Positions 9,439 through 16,871 of a stretch of 31,370 nucleotides of DNA are shown here, in pieces. The translations under genes and the position numbers were made by a program. The DNA lies in IMG/VR virus record IMGVR_UViG_3300044624_002468, positions 1 to 31,370 of that record. One strand, given 5' to 3'. The first letter of the stretch is position 1, and each line of letters opens with the position of its first letter. The notes beneath the pieces are model-generated. The model saw only the letters and a program-made list of their open reading frames with translations. It did not search any database and was not told where the DNA came from. The stretch is from a virus.

Positions 9439-10055
9439 AAAAAATCTGCGTCAATCCTGTTCTCAAAAGCTTCCGAGCTTGCGTGGAGAGCCTGTATTGC
9501 TGCCTGTAGTTTCATTTTCTGTGACGTTGGAGCCTTGTCCATGAATTTTGCAATCTCGTCAACCGAAGGGGCTGTGAGAACCCTACCGTCGTGGCTAACA
9601 ATCTGTGCAATGTGGACATGAAGCATTAAAGCGTTAGTGTAACGAAGGTAATTGGCCTGTTCGCTTTGTGGAAGAATCCGGTCAAGTCTGCCGGAAGCTG
9701 ACTTTACTGGCTTTTTCTTTGACTCAAACTCTGCCTCCGCAATATCGTTAAGGTCAACAATTGTGTCATCCGAAACGCCAGTCAAGTGAAAAACGTAAGC
9801 ACTTTCGTCAATCAGTTTCGCGTACATTTCAGCATCAGCGACCATGCTATCAAGCGCATCAATATCATCATCATCAACACTTTTAATTGATTGAGATATT
9901 TTATCTAAAGAGTACGCCGCAGCTTCGTTCATGTAAACAGTTACCGTATCTTTTGGGTATGCAACCTCATTAAGAACGTCGATGAAACTGAAAGTTTCCG
10001 GAGTTAGATTGTCTTCAAAATCTTCTAAGCTTTGATTGCTATTGTCTTTGGTCAT
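9426..10055 (-). CDS. Tail assembly chaperone, G-type
   Basis: From ATG 10055 the protein has 209 residues (MTKDNSNQSLEDFEDNLTPETFSFIDVLNEVAYPKDTV...); a GTG at 10070 would add five. No strong Shine-Dalgarno is seen for either. It is acidic and helical, with a predicted globular region about 40-190 and a short tail after the slippery site (DADFLVKR, then TAG). Its place directly before the tape measure and the overlapping -1 frame mark it as the first tail assembly chaperone. These proteins keep the tape measure soluble until tube assembly and are absent from the mature virion. A 12-bp hairpin between it and the major tail gene may lower its transcript level relative to the structural genes. 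Confidence 0.85.
   Translation of the reverse strand: MTKDNSNQSLEDFEDNLTPETFSFIDVLNEVAYPKDTVTVYMNEAAAYSLDKISQSIKSVDDDDIDALDSMVADAEMYAKLIDESAYVFHLTGVSDDTIVDLNDIAEAEFESKKKPVKSASGRLDRILPQSEQANYLRYTNALMLHVHIAQIVSHDGRVLTAPSVDEIAKFMDKAPTSQKMKLQAAIQALHASSEAFENRIDADFLVKR
9438..9444 (-). promoter_or_regulatory. Programmed -1 frameshift site (T TTT TTA)
   Basis: On the minus strand the zero frame reads GCA GAT TTT TTA GTG AAG CGT TAG, giving the heptamer T TTT TTA in exactly the X XXY YYZ register required for -1 slippage. The zero-frame stop follows three codons later. After a -1 shift translation continues as AGT GAA GCG TTA GAC TGG into the long downstream frame. The same heptamer drives HIV-1 gag-pol shifting. 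Confidence 0.85.
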
Positions 10056-10073
10056 AACAACAGTATACACAAC

Positions 10074-10106
10074 AAGGCCAGGTAGAAAAATTAACTACCT
10101 GGCCTT
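10074..10106 (-). terminator. 12-bp hairpin between major tail and chaperone genes
   Basis: AAGGCCAGGTAG (10074-10085) pairs perfectly with CTACCTGGCCTT (10095-10106) around a nine-base loop. On the transcribed (minus) strand it follows the major tail gene by 42 bases and is followed by TTGTTGTG rather than a clean T-run. It may therefore be a partial terminator or an mRNA-stabilising hairpin that raises major tail protein over the chaperones. It ends about 20 bases before the ATG at 10055, so it could also affect translation. Confidence 0.6.
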
Positions 10107-10148
10107 GCATATTCAATTATTTATTTATTTATTTATAATCAATGAAAC

Positions 10149-10934
10149 TCACTCAACAGTAATTGCAACAGTTCGAGTCACCAAAGGAGAAGTTCCAGGC
10201 AACTCAACCGTCACAGTTGCCGAACCGGCAGAAACAGCCTTCACCACACCAGACGGAGACACGGTAACAATAGCAGGGTCAGAAGTCTTAAAATTAGCGC
10301 CCCTAGTCCAATTCCGATTATTCACATCAACATCAACACTACTAACATCACCAACAGACAAAGCAGGATCAGCTATGCTAGCAATCATTGCCGGAGCAGA
10401 CAAACTAGCAACAGTATAAGTGCGAACAAAACCATTCTTCAAGAAGTTCCTAGTGTAATAGAAAGCTTCCTCACCAGTAATGGCATCAGTCCACTCGTCA
10501 GTAATAATCTTGAAAACTGAAACAAAATCACCATCAGAAAAAGTGAAATCAATATCAGGCTGACCAGACTCACCAATCTCGCCATCAACAGAAGTAACCA
10601 AATACCCAGGCTGATTAACTTCCTTCATAATGTCATAAACAACCGAAGCAAGATTCTGCATATCGCCACTATCGCCAGGATACCAGAACGAAGCACTACC
10701 ACCATACTCAGCAGCAGCACGCTTAGACACAGCACTCTTAGCCTTAATGGAAGAAGTATCCGAAGTGCCGGAAGCCTGAGAGCCAACCTCAAAACTATCC
10801 CAAAGCGTACAAGCCTCCAACTCCTGGCCGGCATTCAATTCAGAAACAAGCGGCCAATAAGCGTTAGCAAAAGCACCTTCAGGATAAAACCTGAACCTAA
10901 CATTTCCCTTAGAGGGAAGTCTCTCATCTGTCAT
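10149..10934 (-). CDS. Major tail (tube) protein with C-terminal Ig-like domain
   Basis: The ATG at 10934 has AAGGAGAT upstream, one of the strongest sites in the window, fitting an abundant virion protein. Residues about 1-180 form a beta-rich tube-like domain (GNVRFRFYPEGAFANAYWPLVSELNAG near the start, EYGGSASFWYPGD in the middle). Residues about 195-261 are a bacterial Ig-like (BIG2-type) domain with SDPAIVTVSPSGVVKAVSAG and SATVTVELPG, a common decoration at the C-terminus of siphovirus tube proteins. It is followed by the hairpin at 10074-10106 and the tail chaperones, the standard order. The upstream gene is a shorter tube-like relative. The tube assignment is strong. Confidence 0.88.
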   Translation of the reverse strand: MTDERLPSKGNVRFRFYPEGAFANAYWPLVSELNAGQELEACTLWDSFEVGSQASGTSDTSSIKAKSAVSKRAAAEYGGSASFWYPGDSGDMQNLASVVYDIMKEVNQPGYLVTSVDGEIGESGQPDIDFTFSDGDFVSVFKIITDEWTDAITGEEAFYYTRNFLKNGFVRTYTVASLSAPAMIASIADPALSVGDVSSVDVDVNNRNWTRGANFKTSDPAIVTVSPSGVVKAVSAGSATVTVELPGTSPLVTRTVAITVE

Positions 10935-10946
10935 TAAACTATCTCC

Positions 10947-11504
10947 TTACGCACTAGGCTTAATATTCCACGCCAAAAAACCATTAGGCAAAGGCGTGAC
11001 AGAAATCATTGCAGGATCACCATCTGCAAGAACATCTTGCGGAAAATCTGCTTTAAACAAACCAATACGGATGTCATCGGTAGCCTCAAAAGGCTTAGAA
11101 AGCTGCCCAACACCAGTACCAGTAGCCCCAGAATCCTGAGGCCCAACACGCTGCACAAGGAAAAACTCAAAGTCCTCATGGCGAAGCCAATCAAACGCAG
11201 CATTAAAAATGCCATTAGCGTTACGATCTTTATCACGGTAAATGCCTATAGAAGCTTCAGGGTTAATGCCCTGTGGCCGAGAAGCGCCTACCCCGTCACA
11301 GAAGGAAAGCCGCTCATCAATGTCTGAACTACCCAACGTGAACGTAGTGTTATCCTCGTCTAGGGCGCAAGTAAAGTCGAGCTTTAGTGCGGCGTTTGTT
11401 GTATTCAGTTCGTCAAGCTTCGGGTCGGCAGGATTAGCGAAAGCAGCTAAATCGTACAGGCACCATGTTACTGAATTACGCCTAAGGTCACGCGTAAAAT
11501 CCAT
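10947..11504 (-). CDS. Tail-tube-like structural protein, 185 aa
   Basis: ATG 11504 shares a base with the previous stop (TAATG). The middle region (RPQGINPEASIGIYRDKDRN, then AFDWLRHEDFEFFLVQRVG) lines up by eye with a segment of the downstream major tail protein (KRAAAEYGGSASFWYPGD, then VYDIMKEVNQPGYLVTSVDG), which suggests that they share the tube fold. It lacks the Ig-like domain. Two consecutive tube-like genes occur in some actinophages; one could form the tube and the other a terminal ring, or both could be tube subunits. It sits between the tail terminator cluster and the main tube gene. Which protein is the more abundant is not decided by sequence. Confidence 0.65.
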   Translation of the reverse strand: MDFTRDLRRNSVTWCLYDLAAFANPADPKLDELNTTNAALKLDFTCALDEDNTTFTLGSSDIDERLSFCDGVGASRPQGINPEASIGIYRDKDRNANGIFNAAFDWLRHEDFEFFLVQRVGPQDSGATGTGVGQLSKPFEATDDIRIGLFKADFPQDVLADGDPAMISVTPLPNGFLAWNIKPSA

Positions 11505-11782
11505 TATTTATCTCCATCATTTTCTTGTTCAGTGGCATGTTCAATCGAAAGGGCTTCTTCGGTAATTCTTGTTTTTCTTTTAGCTGAACCTTTTGCTGTC
11601 TCGATTGACTTTCCAGAAATGCTATTTACCTTATCTGGCTGATCTCCGCATGTTATACATACTCCGGGCTCGTCAACCTGCACAAGGTTCTTGCCAAGAA
11701 CTGGGTGGTCTAGGAGTTTGCTGTTGATTTGGGCTACGATGCCGCTTATTTTGTTTAGCGCGTAAATATTTTTATTACTCAT
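11504..11782 (-). CDS. Small hypothetical protein of the tail module, 92 aa
   Basis: The frame starts at ATG 11782 with no clear Shine-Dalgarno and ends one base into the next gene. The first 40 residues are probably helical (MSNKNIYALNKISGIVAQIN), followed by a single CxxC (VCITCGDQ, about residues 42-49) and a basic then acidic C-terminus (KGSAKRKTRITEEA... to ENDGDK). I do not recognise the family. Its place between the tail terminator and tube-like proteins suggests a virion or assembly role. It could be a small connector-associated protein; a lone CxxC is not enough to claim metal binding. Confidence 0.55.
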   Translation of the reverse strand: MSNKNIYALNKISGIVAQINSKLLDHPVLGKNLVQVDEPGVCITCGDQPDKVNSISGKSIETAKGSAKRKTRITEEALSIEHATEQENDGDK

Positions 11783-11806
11783 ATGAATAGTCTACACAAT
11801 ACTTTT

Positions 11807-12268
11807 CTAAATTGTTTTCTTTGAAAAAATGCCCCACTCAACAGAGTACGGTATTGCCCATCTGGAAGGACGGTTTGCGGTGTCTATTTTTCTTGAGTCG
11901 CGCCATAGTTGCCTGTCTGATTCAACTACTACGCCAGACCCGTATGGTTTGAATCCGATGAGTCTGTCTATTATGTCGTTCATGACTCTCCTTGCTTCGG
12001 TTCCACTTCTTGCGACCACCACAATGTCAGCTGATGCTACTCTTTGATCTAGCCTGGCTCCGGCAAACGACCTGCCTGATGTTAGCCTTCGTGGCGTTTG
12101 GAACCATAAAACTATGAATGGTTTAACTGAACCGTCATCGTATGTTTTTATTTTTCCGTTATCGTCGTCAAGTAGCCCGTCTTCAATGACTGGTATGTGT
12201 GGGTATTCTTCCCTGAGCATTTCAGCCACACTATCTTGCGATTTTTGTGGGTTTATGTTGTATGTCAT
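11807..12268 (-). CDS. Tail terminator / tail completion protein
   Basis: This 153-residue protein begins MTYNINPQKSQDSVAEMLREEYPHIPVIEDG at ATG 12268. The central part, VKPFIVLWFQTPRRLTSGRSFAGARLD, continues into ASADIVVVARSGTEARRVMNDIIDRLIGF. It has the alternating strand-helix pattern of tail terminator proteins in actinophages, which cap the tube and join it to the head. Size (about 150 residues) and place after the connector genes and before the tube genes both fit. It lies nine bases after its neighbour's stop. The assignment combines sequence pattern with synteny. Confidence 0.75.
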   Translation of the reverse strand: MTYNINPQKSQDSVAEMLREEYPHIPVIEDGLLDDDNGKIKTYDDGSVKPFIVLWFQTPRRLTSGRSFAGARLDQRVASADIVVVARSGTEARRVMNDIIDRLIGFKPYGSGVVVESDRQLWRDSRKIDTANRPSRWAIPYSVEWGIFSKKTI

Positions 12269-12277
12269 TTGTTTTGC

Positions 12278-12766
12278 CTAGAAATCTAGATTAGCTATAT
12301 CTTTTGCTATTTTTTCTGCTTTTGACTCGAACTGTGCGTCAACAAATTGACCAACATCTCGCATTATCTTCATTCCCTCCACACGTTCACCGGTAATGCT
12401 GTGCCTAAATCCTTCTTCCTGGGCTATGAAGTACCTATCTTCACCGAGCCGGCCGAGCCAACCAATTCTGCCATTAACTTTACCGGCAGAAACAGAAGAC
12501 TCAAACGAAAACTTTTCACGCATTTTCCCACTAGCCACTCTGCCTGGGGTTGATGATTGTCTTCCTGGGTGCGAGTTCTTCATGCTACCCCAGTCTCCAC
12601 TCCATGTCTTACCAGTGCCAGCAGTATCAATTCTGCTTCTGCCGTAAGCTTGACCTTCTTTTAGTGATTCACGCATTGCAGAGTCAAGTTTTTTCTGCAA
12701 AACGTCACTTGCTTCACCAATTTTTTTAGAAGTTGAAGTAAAACCCCTAACGATCAGCCTACCCAT
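12278..12766 (-). CDS. HK97 gp10-like neck / minor tail protein
   Basis: From ATG 12766 (GGA eight bases upstream) it has 162 residues; a TTG at 12778 would add four. The N-terminal helix (LQKKLDSAMRESLKEGQAYGRSRID) leads into a beta section with SGDWGSMKNSHPGRQSSTPGR and WLGRLGEDRYFIAQEEGFRHSITGERVEGMKIMRD. The EEGFRH...GMKIMRD pattern matches gp10-like head-tail connector proteins (minor capsid/neck). It is positioned between a head-tail stopper-like gene and the tail terminator, the usual slot. It probably sits in the neck ring. No enzymatic role is expected. Confidence 0.72.
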   Translation of the reverse strand: MGRLIVRGFTSTSKKIGEASDVLQKKLDSAMRESLKEGQAYGRSRIDTAGTGKTWSGDWGSMKNSHPGRQSSTPGRVASGKMREKFSFESSVSAGKVNGRIGWLGRLGEDRYFIAQEEGFRHSITGERVEGMKIMRDVGQFVDAQFESKAEKIAKDIANLDF

Positions 12767-12782
12767 TTTTGCATCCAATCAG

Positions 12783-13268
12783 TTAAATATATGAAACGTT
12801 GCCTTCGTCATCAATATCCCAATTCCACTCAATCTCACGCATTGTTGCAGTCAGTTCAATTGTTTTAACCGCCTGATGTGATGAGTTTATTGCAGAGTTC
12901 ACTACAAAAATAAGTTTCTCAAGATCATTATCTCCGCTACCATATTGGTCAGCGTTCAAAATTCTGACCTTAGCGCCCTCTGATATGAACCTAGGTATTG
13001 AGTTTGCTTCAACCTGCATCCTGAAAGCGACGTTAGCACCAGCCTGATATTCAGTAGCGAACACATTTGGTGTCCTAAGTTTCTGAACCCTAGCACTGCC
13101 AACAAATATTGGCGTTACTTTAAACTCTATACCAGAGCCAGTTATGGGATCATAATCGCTTTCACTAGAATCTGTTTCATATATGCAAACTTTTGCATTC
13201 ATGAAAAGTTTAGCAACATCAGCTATTGCATCAGTCCAATTCTTTGGCGGAGGCTTCATCGAAACCAT
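12783..13268 (-). CDS. Head-tail stopper / connector-like protein
   Basis: The ATG at 13268 overlaps the previous stop as TAATG, so I use it rather than a start at 13319, which would add an Arg/Leu-rich stretch that is the shadow of the upstream gene. The 161-residue protein reads MVSMKPPPKNWTDAIADVAKLFMNAKVCIYETD, with FKVTPIFVGSARVQKLRTP and AFRMQVEANSIPRFISEGAKVRIL later, the small-barrel pattern of head-tail connectors acting as stoppers. It ends EWNWDIDDEGNVSYI. Neighbours on both sides are connectors. Assignment rests on pattern and gene order. Confidence 0.68.
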   Translation of the reverse strand: MVSMKPPPKNWTDAIADVAKLFMNAKVCIYETDSSESDYDPITGSGIEFKVTPIFVGSARVQKLRTPNVFATEYQAGANVAFRMQVEANSIPRFISEGAKVRILNADQYGSGDNDLEKLIFVVNSAINSSHQAVKTIELTATMREIEWNWDIDDEGNVSYI

Positions 13269-13747
13269 TAGCAAAGCCCGCAGTAACCGCCGGCGCAGCC
13301 AACGCACTGAACCGGACAAGGAGAAGCTTCAGCCCTGGCCCCGCTCGAACCCCTTCTAATCGGCTCAATAATATCAAAGTAGATGTTAGTAGCATTCTCT
13401 TCCTTATCCCTTGCGACCTTATCCCAATGTTCTGCAAGCTTCAGCCAGTTGTCTACCGAATCTTTTGCGGAATAGGTTAGGTCGTCTGTTTTTATTGTAG
13501 CGCCGCTTGAAGCCCAAGACGCACCTATTTGACGGTAAGCCATGGATATTGCCCTAGGTACACTACCGTCAGCAATATCCAAAAATACTATAAGTTCATT
13601 GTCTGAAAATATTTGGTATGCACCAAGGCCTTCTTCTGGTGGATTTAAATCAGTCCATTCTGAATCGCCGAGTGCCACACGCATTTTACCAGTATCAGAG
13701 CTTATGTCTGGTGGTGCTACACCAATATTTTTCTTATTTTCTGTCAT
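13268..13747 (-). CDS. Head-tail adaptor/connector with Cys-rich C-terminus
   Basis: ATG 13747 overlaps the previous stop (ATGA) and has AAGGGG upstream. The 159-residue protein has a helical core typical of adaptor proteins that dock onto the portal: ADGSVPRAISMAYRQIGASWAS, then SAKDSVDNWLKLAEHWDKVARDKEENA. The unusual part is the last 16 residues, CPVQCVGCAGGYCGLC, with five cysteines in two CxxC pairs. The helix pattern resembles gp6-type connectors. Proteins of this family often end in a short conserved motif, but a five-cysteine end is not something I recall, so it is flagged as a finding. Confidence 0.7.
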   Translation of the reverse strand: MTENKKNIGVAPPDISSDTGKMRVALGDSEWTDLNPPEEGLGAYQIFSDNELIVFLDIADGSVPRAISMAYRQIGASWASSGATIKTDDLTYSAKDSVDNWLKLAEHWDKVARDKEENATNIYFDIIEPIRRGSSGARAEASPCPVQCVGCAGGYCGLC

Positions 13748-14637
13748 ACTGCACCCCTTGGCAAGTTCTCTATTGGTGAACTTACCCTTAATATACTCAA
13801 TATATTTACAGTAAAATCAGGATCATTGAAAGCAGGTAAAACGCCTAACTGGTACCCCTTTCCAGATGCTATTGAGTTACTGTCTGCGACTGTTTTGAAT
13901 AGTATTGAGAACCTACCGGTTGTTACGCCACTTTGTAGCGGTATGTTTGAGCTGAGCAAGAATGTGCTGTCTGGGTTGAAGAACTCTAGGTAAACTGCGC
14001 CAGTGTTTGTAAATTCTTTGTTTGCGAATGTTCCTACTATTCTCCACTCGTGCACTTGGCCGGGTATTGGGTTTTCCTTCAGCCTGTCTGCCGTTTGGTC
14101 GTAAAGTCCTGGGTTGTATGATTGTACGCCGTCTATTGGGTATGTTGTTACTGGTGATGGTGCTACTGTTGGTGTTCCTGATGCTATTGTGAAAACTTTT
14201 CTAACGTTTGGGGCCAGGTTTGTTACTGAGAGCGTGGTGTAGTCTGCGCGTATTTGTCCTGTGTAGTTTTTTGAGTAGTCAATTGGCAATGTTGACTGCA
14301 CTCCTGATGAGTTGTTGTAGTATATGAGAGAGTTTCCGTTTGATGATTTTACTGCTCCGACGCTTTCTGCGTCTAGTACAACGTCACCAGCTTTGCTGTT
14401 CACCGTCTTGACCGGGAAGTTAATCGCCGCGATCTTAGTGTCAACTTGAGCGTTAGTCGTCGCACCTACACTTGCAGCATTAAGTACAACGTCACCGGTC
14501 TTACCATTAACCGAAGACACACCAGACTCGCCACCGCCAGAGCCTGCGCCGTACAAACCAATCGGCATTGAGCCACTTGGAGCCTGCGCGGCGCTACCAG
14601 AATCAACAACTACTAATGGTAAAGGCTTTCCTACCAC
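13744..14637 (-). CDS. Head-fibre-like protein with two NGKTGDVVL-type motifs
   Basis: It starts at GTG 14637 with AAGGAG upstream, giving 297 residues. The N-terminus (MVGKPLPLVVVDSG, then PIGLYGAGSGGGESG) leads into SVNGKTGDVVLNAASVGA and a second copy TVNSKAGDVVLDAESVGA. These motifs are common linkers in phage fibre and head-fibre proteins. The C-terminal half (about 150-297) is beta-rich (WRIVGTFANKEFTNTGAVYLEFFNPDS) and closely matches the preceding gene at 14738-15520. Position between major capsid and connectors suggests a capsid-surface fibre rather than a tail protein. It shares an exact 86-bp DNA repeat with its paralogue. Function is inferred. Confidence 0.65.
   Translation of the reverse strand: MVGKPLPLVVVDSGSAAQAPSGSMPIGLYGAGSGGGESGVSSVNGKTGDVVLNAASVGATTNAQVDTKIAAINFPVKTVNSKAGDVVLDAESVGAVKSSNGNSLIYYNNSSGVQSTLPIDYSKNYTGQIRADYTTLSVTNLAPNVRKVFTIASGTPTVAPSPVTTYPIDGVQSYNPGLYDQTADRLKENPIPGQVHEWRIVGTFANKEFTNTGAVYLEFFNPDSTFLLSSNIPLQSGVTTGRFSILFKTVADSNSIASGKGYQLGVLPAFNDPDFTVNILSILRVSSPIENLPRGAV
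14483..14568. repeat. 86-bp direct repeat, copy 1
   Basis: These 86 bases are identical to 15366-15451. They encode the PIGLYGAGSGGGESG linker and SVNGKTGDVVL motif in the downstream head-fibre-like gene. Perfect DNA identity, against only moderate identity elsewhere in the two genes, indicates recent duplication or gene conversion. Confidence 0.9.
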
Positions 14638-14737
14638 AAAAACTCCTTAAAATAAGCTAACTCAATAATATACCAAATAAAATAAAACTTTATTTAAATA
14701 TTTGATTCCACTTGATCAATAACTTTAAAAATAACAT

Positions 14738-15520
14738 TTAAAGGTTTGGAAAGTTCTCAATAGATGAACTTATCCTCAATATACTTGAGATACTTACAGT
14801 AAAGTTATCATCTATAAATGTAACCTCTGCACCTAGCTTATAGCCCATGCCGGAACCCAACGAGTTAGTATCTGAAATTGTCTGGAAAACACTAGTAAAA
14901 GTTCCTCCGGTAACACCTTGGGGCATGTCCACGGCACTAATCAACTGGAAAGAAGAGTTGGGATTAAAAAGTTTAAAATACAATGCTCCAGTGTTTGTAA
15001 AGTTCTTGTTTGCGAAAGTTCCGACAATTCTCCAAGTGTGAACCTGCCCAGATATTAGATTCTCCCTAAGTCTTCCTGATTGAGAATCATAAAACCCTGG
15101 GTCATAAGATTCAACCGACTGAAAAGGGAAAATTGTAGTTGGGTAGCCAGCAATGGTTGGCGTTGCTGCGCCTATATCAAACTCCGTTAAAGTGTTTGCC
15201 GTAGGTATTGTTAGCGAAAGGTTTGCGTAATTAACTCTGACTTGACCAGCATAGTTATTTAAAAAACCGTATGGGCTAATGCCTACTATTTCCCCAGCTA
15301 AGTCTTTGTAAAAAATTGTAGCTCCAGGAATGCTGTTTGGAACAGCATTCACGCTTTCTGCGTCTAGTACAACGTCACCGGTCTTACCATTAACCGAAGA
15401 CACACCAGACTCGCCACCGCCAGAGCCTGCGCCGTACAAACCAATCGGCATGGCACCAACAGGAGCATCACCAACATCACCAGAATTGGCGACAACTAGC
15501 GGAACAGGCTTACCAGACAA
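14738..15520 (-). CDS. Head-fibre-like protein, paralogue of the next gene
   Basis: The start is TTG 15520 with GGAG six bases upstream; length is 260 residues. It shares the leader (MSGKPVPLVVANSG, then PIGLYGAGSGGGESG), one SVNGKTGDVVLDAESV motif and the beta-rich C-terminal domain (VHTWRIVGTFANKNFTNTGA) with the downstream gene. It has one motif copy instead of two. It is the first gene after the capsid terminator, so it needs either read-through or its own promoter. The most likely role is a capsid surface decoration or fibre; adhesion to host or mucus surfaces is speculation. A 97-bp AT-rich gap separates it from its paralogue. Confidence 0.65.
   Translation of the reverse strand: MSGKPVPLVVANSGDVGDAPVGAMPIGLYGAGSGGGESGVSSVNGKTGDVVLDAESVNAVPNSIPGATIFYKDLAGEIVGISPYGFLNNYAGQVRVNYANLSLTIPTANTLTEFDIGAATPTIAGYPTTIFPFQSVESYDPGFYDSQSGRLRENLISGQVHTWRIVGTFANKNFTNTGALYFKLFNPNSSFQLISAVDMPQGVTGGTFTSVFQTISDTNSLGSGMGYKLGAEVTFIDDNFTVSISSILRISSSIENFPNL
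15366..15451. repeat. 86-bp direct repeat, copy 2
   Basis: This is the second perfect copy, in the upstream head-fibre-like gene. A shorter 29-base match joins 14360-14388 with 15351-15379, covering the second GDVVLDAESV motif, so three motif-coding segments are related in all. Confidence 0.9.
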
Positions 15521-15563
15521 AACACACTCCTCAATAAAACAGTTACAACATTAAGTCTACATT

Positions 15564-15604
15564 AAAAAAGTGGCGGCCTAACATTTAAGTAGGCCGCCAC
15601 TTTT
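15564..15604 (-). terminator. Rho-independent terminator after the major capsid gene
   Basis: A 15-bp perfect stem (15566-15580 paired with 15590-15604, GC core GTGGCGGCC) closes a nine-base loop. On the minus strand it is followed by six T residues. It lies 31 bases after the major capsid stop, so it would end or attenuate the head transcript and separate highly expressed capsid genes from the later module. Confidence 0.9.
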
Positions 15605-15635
15605 AAAAATGCATCAAAGTAATAAAAACTAGTAC

Positions 15636-16871
15636 TTAAGCTTTATTTGTTTTAGCATTAAGAACACCATCACCATCAGAAACAACAGCGAAAGCAGTCT
15701 CCCACCCAAGTCCGCCACCAATAACACGGCCACGAATAGCAGCAGAGTCAGTAGAGAACGAACCCTCAAACGGTGCAACCATACCGCCACCAAGATACTG
15801 ACCAGTAGCATTCTCGACGCGAACCTCTGGGCCAACGTGGCCGCGCAGGCGACCAAACTTGTAAAATTGGCGAGTTCCGCGAATCGCGCCCTTATCTGGA
15901 ATCAACGCCCACTGAGAACCAGTAAGGTAATCAGTTTCAGTGTAACCAGCAATCTTCTGAATAGGGTTATATGCAGAAGTGGTAGAGCGAATAACGAGAC
16001 CGTCAACCTTCTGAGTAACGCCCTCACTTATCTGATTAAGGAAATAATTAGCGCGAATACCAGCCCCACGAGGAACAATCAAACGCCAAGCATTAACGTT
16101 AACCTTACGCCCAGGAATGATCTCACGATTCTCTGCCTGCTCAACGGCAGCAATCAAGGCCTCACGAGAAAGCGCACCATCAGTAGCAACAGTTCGCCCA
16201 TCAATAGTCTCGCCACCCTGCAAATGGTTAGCAGAAACCCACATGTGAGTAATCAAACCCATCCAAGCATCATACTCTTCACGCTCAAGCAAAGACTCAG
16301 CAATAAGCTCAGGGATAAGAGGAACAATCGAAGCAGCGTCATTAACGATTTCCTCAAACGTCAAGTCATAACGTCCGCCAGCCTTATGCAAAGCGCCAGA
16401 CTTAGCAACCTCACCACTGAACTTAAAGTGCGGGTAAGGCGACCCCTCAGGCACAATAGGAACAATATGGGCAGGCTTATCTGGCTCACTCTGTGGACGA
16501 GCAAACCCATCCGTAACAGGATTTACCGAGTAATACTTAGGAGCATTAAAGCTACTAACTTCCTTAACCTCAATGGCCTCTTCCCAAGTGCGAACAGCAG
16601 CTTCCCACTCATTAACTACAGCAGCTGCGGTCAGTTGCCCAAAAGCGAAAATAAAATCATCACCTGTGGTATGAATCGCCTCACCGAACTGGCAACCCAT
16701 GCTACGACGGAACTGAGCGATAGAGTTATGATCTCCTCGGCTCACACCTTCAAGGATTTTATCGGCAGCAATAATCTTCTCATTGCTGAGAGCTGCCGCT
16801 GGAGAGTCAACGAAACCAATGAGTCCGTTTCGTGTAATTTGTTCAAGTAGATTAGCCAAGGTTAATTCCAA
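15636..16871 (-). CDS. Major capsid protein
   Basis: This 411-residue protein (from TTG 16871; a TTG at 16859 giving MANLLEQITRNGLIGF is also possible, and neither has a strong Shine-Dalgarno) has the features of an HK97-fold shell protein. It has an N-terminal helical arm (LANLLEQITRNGLIGF), a spine-helix region (LTFEEIVNDAASIVPLIPELIAESLLEREEYDAWMG), an A-domain-like segment (GRKVNVNAWRLIVPRGAGIRANYFLNQISEGV) and a beta-rich end (WETAFAVVSDGDGV). It follows protease and cement genes and precedes the terminator. Length and context make capsid the only reasonable assignment, although it belongs to a divergent branch. Confidence 0.88.
   Translation of the reverse strand: MELTLANLLEQITRNGLIGFVDSPAAALSNEKIIAADKILEGVSRGDHNSIAQFRRSMGCQFGEAIHTTGDDFIFAFGQLTAAAVVNEWEAAVRTWEEAIEVKEVSSFNAPKYYSVNPVTDGFARPQSEPDKPAHIVPIVPEGSPYPHFKFSGEVAKSGALHKAGGRYDLTFEEIVNDAASIVPLIPELIAESLLEREEYDAWMGLITHMWVSANHLQGGETIDGRTVATDGALSREALIAAVEQAENREIIPGRKVNVNAWRLIVPRGAGIRANYFLNQISEGVTQKVDGLVIRSTTSAYNPIQKIAGYTETDYLTGSQWALIPDKGAIRGTRQFYKFGRLRGHVGPEVRVENATGQYLGGGMVAPFEGSFSTDSAAIRGRVIGGGLGWETAFAVVSDGDGVLNAKTNKA

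Noticed and set aside
15837-16850. 337-codon plus-strand frame opposite the major capsid gene
   Set aside because: It is a shadow frame: rich in Asn/Arg/Ser/Thr, no ribosome site, and exactly antisense to a well-supported capsid gene.
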